A stretch of 9,821 nt of DNA. Source: an uncultured Oscillospiraceae bacterium. GTDB lineage: Bacteria > Bacillota > Clostridia > Oscillospirales > Ruminococcaceae. Shown here one piece after another: positions 4,764-9,821 of the stretch; the first letter of the stretch is position 1; every line of letters starts with the position of its first letter. Made by a program: the position numbers and the translations under genes. The notes below the pieces were generated by a model, which was given only the letters and a program-made list of their open reading frames with translations, had not been told where the DNA came from and ran no database searches. The stretch lies in the NCBI GenBank assembly GCA_900547015.1, contig URFD01000063.1:1-9821 (forward strand), written 5' to 3'.

Positions 4764-6644
4764 ATGGAATATCACATGGGGAATTATGAGGTTGCGGTCA
4801 TCGGCGCCGGTCATGCCGGAATCGAGGCGGCGCTGGCAGCGGCAAGGCTGGGAGCGCAAACCGCAATCTTCACCATGTCGCTGGATGCAATCGGCAATAT
4901 GCCGTGCAACCCCTCGATTGGAGGGACAGCGAAAGGTCATCTAGTGCGGGAAATCGATGCACTGGGCGGCGAAATGGGCAAGGCGGCAGATGCCACCTTT
5001 TTACAGAGCAGGATGCTCAACCGGGGCAAGGGCCCTGCGGTACACAGCCTGCGGGTGCAGTCCGACCGGGACGAGTATCACAAGGAGATGAAGCGCCGCT
5101 TGGAGCAGCAGCGCGGTCTGGATGTGATTCAGGCGGAGGTTGTGGACATTCGCATCGACGAAAACGGAGCGGTGAAGGAAATCGTCACCAAGCTGGGAGC
5201 GGTCTACACCGTACAGACCGCGATTATCTGTTCGGGAACTTTCCTGCACGGAAGAATCTATGTGGGGGATGTTTCCTACGAAAGTGGCCCGGACGGCTTA
5301 CACGCAGCAGTTGGGCTGAGCGAAGCGCTCGAGCAGCTGGGCATCCATCTGCGCCGCTTTAAGACCGGAACTCCGGCGAGAGTTCATCGGGACAGCATCG
5401 ATTACAGCAAGCTGGAGGTACAGGCAGGGGACGAACCCATCATCCCGTTTTCCTTCGAGACCCCGCGTGAGGGACTGCGCAATCAGGTTGTGTGCCACAT
5501 CGCCTACACCAATGAAAAGACCCACGAAATCATTCGTCAGAATATCCACCGTTCTCCTCTGTACGGAGGAATGATTGAAGGAGTGGGCCCGCGCTACTGC
5601 CCGAGCATCGAGGACAAGGTCATGCGTTTTGCGGACAAGCCGCGCCACCAATCCTTTGTGGAGCCGGTGGGCATGAACACCGAGGAGATGTATTTACAGG
5701 GCTTGTCCTCCTCTCTGCCGGAGGATGTACAGGTACAGCTCTACCGCTCGATTGAGGGCTTTGAGCAGATCAAGATTATGCGCAACGCCTATGCCATCGA
5801 GTATGACTGTGTAGACCCGCTGGACCTGAAGGCGTCGCTGGAATTTCTTAAGGTGGATGGCCTGTATGGAGCAGGACAGTTTAACGGAACCTCCGGCTAC
5901 GAGGAGGCTGCCGCACAGGGACTGATTGCCGGAATCAACGCTGCCCGCAAGGTGCAGGGCAAGGAACCACTGATTCTGGACCGCGCTTCCAGCTATATCG
6001 GAACGCTGATCGATGACCTGGTCACCAAGGGATGCTCAGACCCGTACCGCATGATGACCAGCCGTTCGGAGTATCGTCTGCTGCTGCGTCAGGACAATGC
6101 AGACCAGAGACTGACCCCAATCGGCTATGAAATTGGATTGATTTCGGAGGAGCGCTGGCAGCGGTATCTGCACAAGCAGGAGCAGATTAGCAAGGAGCGT
6201 GCCCGCATCGAGAAGCTGACCTTCGGCCCGTCCGAAGCGATGAATCGGATGTTGGAGGAACGGGGAACCGCCCCGATGGAAACCGGAGCGCACGCCGCAG
6301 ACCTGATTCGCCGTCCACAGATTACCTATCAGGATTTGGCGCCGTTTGATCTGGAACGACCGGAGCTGCCCGATGAGGTGACCGAGCAGGTGGAAATCCA
6401 AATCAAGTATGAGGGATATATCCAGAAGCAGCTCATCCAGGTCGAGCAGATGCGCCGTCTGGAGAGCCGAAAGCTCCCGGAGACCATGGACTACACCCAG
6501 GTGCGCGGACTGCGTCTGGAGGCCATTGAGAAGCTCCAGCGGGTCAGACCGCACAGCATCGGACAGGCATCGAGAATATCGGGGGTCAGCCCGGCAGATA
6601 TTTCGGTGCTGCTGATTTATTTAAGTCAGAGCGAGCCGGCTTAA
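4764..6644 (+). CDS. mnmG: tRNA uridine-5-carboxymethylaminomethyl modification enzyme MnmG (GidA)
   Basis: A 626-residue FAD-dependent partner of MnmE in U34 wobble modification, acting in the cytoplasm as part of an MnmE2-MnmG2-type complex. The N-terminal Rossmann motif GAGHAG is at 14-19. CNPSIGG follows at 48-54; its C48 corresponds to E. coli Cys47. The GidA signature GPRYCPSIEDK is at 275-285, where C279 corresponds to Cys277. The second signature, GLYGAGQFNGTSGYEEAAAQ, is at 367-386. The helical C-terminal part contains YEGYI and ends with GVSPADISVLLIYL. Length matches E. coli MnmG (629). The ATG at 4764 has a good binding site; a second ATG four codons later would lose it. Only MnmG with MnmE is expected to be active; both are intact here. 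Confidence 0.98.
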   Translation: MEYHMGNYEVAVIGAGHAGIEAALAAARLGAQTAIFTMSLDAIGNMPCNPSIGGTAKGHLVREIDALGGEMGKAADATFLQSRMLNRGKGPAVHSLRVQSDRDEYHKEMKRRLEQQRGLDVIQAEVVDIRIDENGAVKEIVTKLGAVYTVQTAIICSGTFLHGRIYVGDVSYESGPDGLHAAVGLSEALEQLGIHLRRFKTGTPARVHRDSIDYSKLEVQAGDEPIIPFSFETPREGLRNQVVCHIAYTNEKTHEIIRQNIHRSPLYGGMIEGVGPRYCPSIEDKVMRFADKPRHQSFVEPVGMNTEEMYLQGLSSSLPEDVQVQLYRSIEGFEQIKIMRNAYAIEYDCVDPLDLKASLEFLKVDGLYGAGQFNGTSGYEEAAAQGLIAGINAARKVQGKEPLILDRASSYIGTLIDDLVTKGCSDPYRMMTSRSEYRLLLRQDNADQRLTPIGYEIGLISEERWQRYLHKQEQISKERARIEKLTFGPSEAMNRMLEERGTAPMETGAHAADLIRRPQITYQDLAPFDLERPELPDEVTEQVEIQIKYEGYIQKQLIQVEQMRRLESRKLPETMDYTQVRGLRLEAIEKLQRVRPHSIGQASRISGVSPADISVLLIYLSQSEPA

Positions 6645-6662
6645 CCGCAAATCATATAATCG

Positions 6663-6685
6663 ACACCGAGAGTGAAATTCGGTGT
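6663..6685 (+). other. Hairpin abutting the parS-like site
   Basis: ACACCGA (6663-6669) and TCGGTGT (6679-6685) form a 7-bp perfect stem 19 bases after the mnmG stop. Its right arm overlaps the first three bases of the parS-like site. Only TTT follows, so it is at best a weak terminator. A -10-like TATAAT (6655-6660) just before it lacks a -35. Confidence 0.5.
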
Positions 6686-6698
6686 TTCACATGAAACA
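6683..6698. promoter_or_regulatory. parS: parS-like ParB-binding site
   Basis: TGTTTCACATGAAACA differs from the bacterial parS consensus TGTTTCACGTGAAACA at one central base. It is palindromic apart from that base. ParB proteins load on such sites, often close to the origin and commonly near rsmG/parAB, which is where this one is. It is of the parS type (CAC core), not the Noc type (ATTTCCCGGGAAAT). Whether the central change is tolerated cannot be told from sequence. Confidence 0.75.
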
Positions 6699-6705
6699 TT
6701 TTGTC

Positions 6706-6729
6706 GCGGCAGGTCGAGAGAACTGCCGC
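6706..6729 (+). other. Hairpin just before the rsmG ribosome binding site
   Basis: GCGGCAG (6706-6712) and CTGCCGC (6723-6729) make a perfect 7-bp GC-rich stem with a 10-base loop. It ends 3 bases before AAAGGAA (6733-6739), and no T-run follows. It may affect translation start or RNA stability of rsmG. Confidence 0.5.
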
Positions 6730-6732
6730 AGG

Positions 6733-6739
6733 AAAGGAA
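6733..6739 (+). promoter_or_regulatory. Ribosome binding site fixing the rsmG start
   Basis: AAAGGAA lies 7 bases before the ATG at 6747. The frame is open back to 6672, but that stretch would read through the parS-like site and the hairpin and has no RsmG similarity, so the shorter start is preferred. Confidence 0.8.
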
Positions 6740-6746
6740 CAGAACC

Positions 6747-7460
6747 ATGATAGAACAACAGCTTCTTTTGGAGGGCTGCCAGAAATTTGGAATCGAGCTG
6801 CCGCCCAGCGCACCGGATAAGCTGGACCGATATGCCCAGCTGCTGGTAGAATGGAACCAGAAGATGAACCTGACCGCCATCACCGAGCCGCAGGAAATCG
6901 TCTGGAAGCACTTTGTGGACAGTCTGCTGCTGCTGAAGGCGGCAGAGCTGCCGCAGGGCGCGAGCTTAATCGATGTGGGAACCGGAGCAGGCTTCCCATC
7001 CATGCCGGTTAAAATCGCCAGAGAGGACCTGAAGGTCACCATGCTGGACAGCTTGCAGAAGCGCCTGACCTTTTTGGCAGAGGTGAATGACCAGCTGGGA
7101 CTGGATTGCAGCTTTGTCCATTCCCGTGCAGAGGATGGCGGAAAACAGAAAAATCTGCGGGAACGGTTTGATTTTGCGACCGCCCGTGCAGTGGCAAACC
7201 TGCGGGATCTGGCAGAATATTGCCTGCCGTATGTTCGGGTGGGCGGCAGCTTTATCGCACTCAAGGGCCCTGATGTAGAGGAGGAGGTGCGGGAAGCCAA
7301 AAACGCAATCGCGACGATGGGCGGCAAGGTGGAAAAGGTGGTACCCTTTACCCTGCCGGATGAGAGTGGAAGAAACATCATCATCGTCCGGAAAATATCG
7401 CAGACTCCGCCACAATTCCCCAGAACTGCGGCAAAAATGGCAAAAAAACCCATTCAATAA
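6747..7460 (+). CDS. rsmG: 16S rRNA (guanine527-N7)-methyltransferase RsmG (GidB)
   Basis: A 237-residue S-adenosylmethionine-dependent methyltransferase that makes m7G527 in 16S rRNA; loss is known to give low-level streptomycin resistance. Visible family features are WNQKMNLTAI (36-45), KHFVDSL (54-60), the SAM-binding loop DVGTGAGFP (76-84), LDSLQKR (100-106), ARAVA (146-150), and a basic C-terminal end, TPPQFPRTAAKMAKKPIQ (220-237). That end matches the usual TPxKYPRKxGxPxKxPL pattern, with the Gly replaced by Ala and Met. Length matches the family. It follows mnmG after 102 bases, the standard gidA-gidB order. No strong terminator follows; the next gene has its own promoter. Confidence 0.97.
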   Translation: MIEQQLLLEGCQKFGIELPPSAPDKLDRYAQLLVEWNQKMNLTAITEPQEIVWKHFVDSLLLLKAAELPQGASLIDVGTGAGFPSMPVKIAREDLKVTMLDSLQKRLTFLAEVNDQLGLDCSFVHSRAEDGGKQKNLRERFDFATARAVANLRDLAEYCLPYVRVGGSFIALKGPDVEEEVREAKNAIATMGGKVEKVVPFTLPDESGRNIIIVRKISQTPPQFPRTAAKMAKKPIQ

Positions 7461-7505
7461 GACGGAATTTGGCAGCAGAGGTCGAAAGAGGGCGAACGAT
7501 TTTGC

Positions 7506-7534
7506 TGGAAATCAGGAATACAGTGTGCTATGAT
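7506..7534 (+). promoter_or_regulatory. Promoter for the noc-like gene
   Basis: TGGAAA (7506-7511, 4 of 6 to TTGACA) and TATGAT (7529-7534, 5 of 6 to TATAAT) are 17 bases apart. A TG two bases before the -10 (TGCTATGAT) makes it an extended -10. The predicted start near 7541 leaves a leader of about 175 bases. Confidence 0.7.
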
Positions 7535-7539
7535 AAGAC

Positions 7540-7715
7540 CGTGGACAAGATGTCCATGCCTTTTCTATTCCTATTTTCCTTTCTTTTGCTCGGCAGGTGC
7601 GGAAACCTGAATCCGCCCTGCAAACATTTCTGCTCCCATCATATCTCAAAACACCTCTGCCCGGGGTCGGGCAGAGGCGCTTTGGGACACAACAGAGTGA
7701 GGAGGCAACCAAACC
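7540..7715 (+). ncRNA. Structured 5' leader of the noc-like gene (candidate cis-regulatory RNA)
   Basis: The leader holds three strong hairpins. H1: CGTGGACA/TGTCCATG around AGA (7540-7558), exactly at the predicted transcript 5' end and followed by a pyrimidine tract (7559-7587). H2: GCAGG-T-GCGG (7593-7602) with CCGCCCTGC (7613-7621), 9 pairs and one bulged T. An alternative stem, CAGGT/ACCTG (7594-7598 with 7605-7609), uses the same bases and excludes H2. H3: CCTCTGCCCG/CGGGCAGAGG around GGGT (7654-7677), a perfect 10-bp stem. No T-run follows H3, so it is not an intrinsic terminator. GAGGAGG (7699-7705) lies 10 bases before the ATG. I do not recognise a known riboswitch or ribosomal-protein leader. 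The structure is seen directly; regulation is inferred. Confidence 0.55.
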
Positions 7716-8546
7716 ATGAAAGCACTTCTGACCAAGCAGAAGACCATCAATAAAGTAATTTTAATCCCGGAGTATAAAATCAAGCCCAATCCCTATCAGC
7801 CACGAAAGGTGTTCGATGACGAAAAGATTGACCAGCTTGCCACCAGTATCGCACAGTATGGTCTGCTCCAGCCGATTACCGTCCTGCCAACCGAGAACGG
7901 AGACTATCAGCTGGTTGCAGGAGAGCGCCGCCTGCTGGCCTGCCGCAAGCTGAAGATGCAGGAGGTGCCGGCGATTCTGACAAGCATGGATGAAGAAAGA
8001 AGCAGTGCTCTGGCGCTGATCGAAAATATCCAGCGGTGCGACCTGAACTTCTTTGAGGAAGCAATGGCGATTCAAAAGCTGATGAAGATGGTGGGTCACA
8101 CCCAGCAGGAGGTTGCGAAAAAGCTGGGCAAGACCCAGTCCACCGTTGCCAACAAGCTGCGCTTGCTCCAGTTTTCGCAGGAGGTTCAGGAGGCTATTCT
8201 GGCAGCCGAGCTGACTGAAAGACACGCCCGCGCTCTGCTCAACCTCAACGAGCAGGGAGACGAGGTAATCCTGAAGGCCATCCAGACCATCGCAGAGAAG
8301 CAGATGACCGTCTCCCAGACCGAGCGCTACATCGCTCAACTGTCCGGCAAGGAACAGCCCAAGCCAAAGGAAAAGGGACTGTTCGTGGTTAAAGACCTGC
8401 GCATCTTCCTGAATACAATCGACAAGGCATTGGATACCATGAAGCTGTCCGGCATCCATGCACAGACCCAGATGCAGGAGGAGGAAAACGAGGTGGTCTA
8501 CACCATCCGTATCCCGAAGGAAAGTGCATACAGGAAAAAATCCTAA
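7716..8546 (+). CDS. noc: ParB-family nucleoid occlusion-like protein (Noc-like)
   Basis: A 276-residue ParB/Noc family DNA-binding protein. The N-terminal CTP-binding fold has NPYQPR (25-30) and AGERR (68-72), followed by ENIQR (103-107). The helix-turn-helix region runs from about 127 to 152 (TQQEVAKKLGKTQSTVANKLRLL). The C-terminal dimerisation part ends with VYTIRIPK (261-268), very like B. subtilis Noc. Three of four positions known to set Noc rather than ParB specificity look Noc-type (Q141, K147, R169); the fourth is Gln152 where Noc has Lys. Position after rsmG is also that of noc in Bacillus. Unlike Bacillus Noc, only about a dozen residues precede the first core strand, so the membrane-binding helix is minimal (MKALLTKQKTI) or absent. 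A chromosome-partition ParB is the alternative. Confidence 0.88.
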   Translation: MKALLTKQKTINKVILIPEYKIKPNPYQPRKVFDDEKIDQLATSIAQYGLLQPITVLPTENGDYQLVAGERRLLACRKLKMQEVPAILTSMDEERSSALALIENIQRCDLNFFEEAMAIQKLMKMVGHTQQEVAKKLGKTQSTVANKLRLLQFSQEVQEAILAAELTERHARALLNLNEQGDEVILKAIQTIAEKQMTVSQTERYIAQLSGKEQPKPKEKGLFVVKDLRIFLNTIDKALDTMKLSGIHAQTQMQEEENEVVYTIRIPKESAYRKKS

Positions 8547-8565
8547 CGTCCCTTCCAAAATTTTT

Positions 8566-8617
8566 CACATAAAAAAAGCAACAGCTCCCTGCGGGGAGCT
8601 GTTGCTTTTTTTATGTG
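8566..8617. terminator. Bidirectional intrinsic terminator between noc and serpin
   Basis: A perfect 24-bp inverted repeat (8566-8589 with 8594-8617) surrounds a TGCG loop. The GC-rich core is GCAACAGCTCCC, flanked by seven A on the left and seven T on the right. This gives a U-run in both directions, as needed for two convergent genes. Confidence 0.95.
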
Positions 8618-8646
8618 TGGTTGAATCCCAAGAGGGGGAGGAGTGA

Positions 8647-9821
8647 TTATTTAGAAGGATTATAGACGGTGCCGACAAAGAGAGGAGCTTGGCCGGCAGA
8701 TGCAATCACAAAGAGGAACGGACGGTCCAGCGAGAGATTGTATTCCTCCATCTCGACCGGAAGGCTCATCTTCATGAGGTCCATCTTGGTGTAGGCAGCA
8801 GCCTTGCAGCCGTTCTCGTCTACTTCGATGTGGCTTTCCTGAGAGACATTGGAAAGTGCAACATGGCCGTCGGTGATGCCGGAAAGGTCAGCGCGGCCGG
8901 TGAACAGGTCATCGAGGCCCAGCGCCTTGCAGGTGTCATTGAGATTAAACTTGCTGTCAAAGCTGAACTTTGGCAGCTTGAGGTTGACATCTGCGTATTT
9001 GGCATCGTTGGCATCCCGAGAGGAGAGAATCTGTTCGAGCTGCTTTTGGGTCAGGATAGACGACAGCTCCTTGCCCTCCTTCGGCAGGACGAAATTCATG
9101 GTCTGTCCATTCTGGAAGGGCAGCTCAAAGAGAACATAATCCTCGGTTTCGTAATAGGCACTGCCGCTGAATGTCTGGTTCAGATAGGTGACATCGGTCT
9201 GTGTGCCGTCGGCAAGGGTGAAGGTTTCCTTGGTGTTGTTTGCGGCATCAAAGGCATCTGCCCAAGCATCCTGGAAGTAGAGGGTGTTGATGATGGAGAG
9301 GACTTGGCTTGCATCCGGCTGGAAGGAAGGGTTGAGCAAGCCGCCGGTCTGCTCCGAAATCCAGCGTGCCATCGCATCTGCTATGGACTGCTTGCTGAAA
9401 TCAACCGAGTAGGAGGAAGCGAAAAATTCCGATGCGGCTTGCTTTGCAAAGTCGGACTTGATGGGGTAATCCTCCTGCATCCAAAGAGAGTTGCCAATCT
9501 TCAGCGCAGACCCGTCCTCGTCATGATAGTTGGACAGATAAAATTGATTCAGGCTGTTGATGACGGTTTTCATGTTGGTGGATTCCAGCGCCTTTGCAAT
9601 CTCCTTGGAGGTCTCTCCCTTTGCGCCGTTGCCGAGGATGCCCAAAGCGTAAGCAAGGCTGACCGGAGAGTAGGTTTGGTTTTCCTGATTCTGGCTCAGA
9701 AGCTGGGCAGAGGTTTTGGCACCGAAACGCTGAAGGCTCTGCAAAAAGGTTTCGGAGACCTGATTTTTTTGCTGATACTGCATCAGCTCATCAAGGTCTG
9801 TCGGAACCTTTGGCTGACGAA
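8647..9821 (-). CDS. Serpin-family serine protease inhibitor (5' end outside window)
   Basis: A serpin reading leftward. The frame stays open to the window edge past the ATG at 9783 (...KVPTDLDELMQYQQ), and that ATG lacks a binding site, so the true start and probable export signal lie outside. Counting from 9783, serpin features are YSPVSLAYALGIL (38-50), NTLYFQDAWADAF (166-178), FELPFQNGQTMNFVLP (219-234), the hinge ENGCKAAAYT (323-332) and the signature DRPFLFVI (353-360), ending VGTVYNP. Fixed hinge-to-bond spacing (P17 = E323) predicts P1-P1' = Met339-Ser340, the same pair as human alpha-1-antitrypsin. P14 is Cys326, where Thr or Ser is usual, and P9 is Tyr. Serpins trap serine proteases as covalent complexes; related gut bacterial serpins inhibit elastase-like host enzymes. 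The target here is inferred. Confidence 0.96.
   Translation of the reverse strand, partial: RQPKVPTDLDELMQYQQKNQVSETFLQSLQRFGAKTSAQLLSQNQENQTYSPVSLAYALGILGNGAKGETSKEIAKALESTNMKTVINSLNQFYLSNYHDEDGSALKIGNSLWMQEDYPIKSDFAKQAASEFFASSYSVDFSKQSIADAMARWISEQTGGLLNPSFQPDASQVLSIINTLYFQDAWADAFDAANNTKETFTLADGTQTDVTYLNQTFSGSAYYETEDYVLFELPFQNGQTMNFVLPKEGKELSSILTQKQLEQILSSRDANDAKYADVNLKLPKFSFDSKFNLNDTCKALGLDDLFTGRADLSGITDGHVALSNVSQESHIEVDENGCKAAAYTKMDLMKMSLPVEMEEYNLSLDRPFLFVIASAGQAPLFVGTVYNPSK

Noticed and set aside
7469..7753. 94-residue open frame in the noc leader
   Set aside because: Starts before the promoter, spans the three hairpins and overlaps the noc start in another frame; no motif.
9781..9783. 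ATG at 9783 as the serpin start
   Set aside because: The frame continues open to the window edge with plausible protein sequence, no binding site precedes this ATG, and a signal peptide would be expected further upstream.

Overview
The window is a chromosomal segment from a Gram-positive, Clostridia-type bacterium of moderately high GC. The basis is the Firmicutes-type gene order (end of rnpA, then yidD, yidC, jag/khpB, mnmE, mnmG, rsmG, noc/parB family), the Gram-positive ribosome binding sites (AGGAGG-like) and the Clostridia-like YidC and Jag proteins. This order is normally found next to the replication origin, with rpmH and dnaA upstream of rnpA. A secreted-type serpin at the right end would fit an animal-gut commensal, but that is an inference. 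Species cannot be decided from the sequence alone.

Layout. 1-307: last codons of a probable rnpA, overlapping yidD by one base. 308-566: non-coding, hairpin-rich leader before yidC. 567-2664: yidC and jag/khpB, closed by a strong intrinsic terminator. 2690-2888: a cluster of palindromic repeats. 2896-4382: a good promoter and mnmE. 4386-4658: a second cluster of the same repeat family in the opposite orientation, so mnmE sits between two outward-pointing inverted clusters. 4659-6644: mnmG. 6645-6746: a short gap with a parS-like 16-mer. 6747-7460: rsmG. 7461-7715: a promoter and a long, strongly structured 5' leader. 7716-8546: a Noc-like ParB family protein. 8566-8617: a perfect 24-bp inverted repeat serving as a bidirectional terminator. 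8647-9821: a convergent serpin gene running off the window.

How the genes fit together. rnpA/yidD/yidC/jag covers tRNA 5' processing, membrane protein insertion and an RNA-binding partner. MnmE and MnmG form the complex that modifies U34 of certain tRNAs. RsmG methylates 16S rRNA. The Noc-like protein and the parS-like site belong to chromosome segregation and nucleoid occlusion. The usual soj/spo0J (parA/parB) pair does not follow directly; the serpin is there instead.

The least explained items are the repeat family around mnmE (seven copies of a 15-bp palindrome on a 66/67-bp or 117/118-bp spacing, with conserved modules and a compensatory change in one stem), the structured noc leader, and the serpin with a predicted Met-Ser reactive bond.
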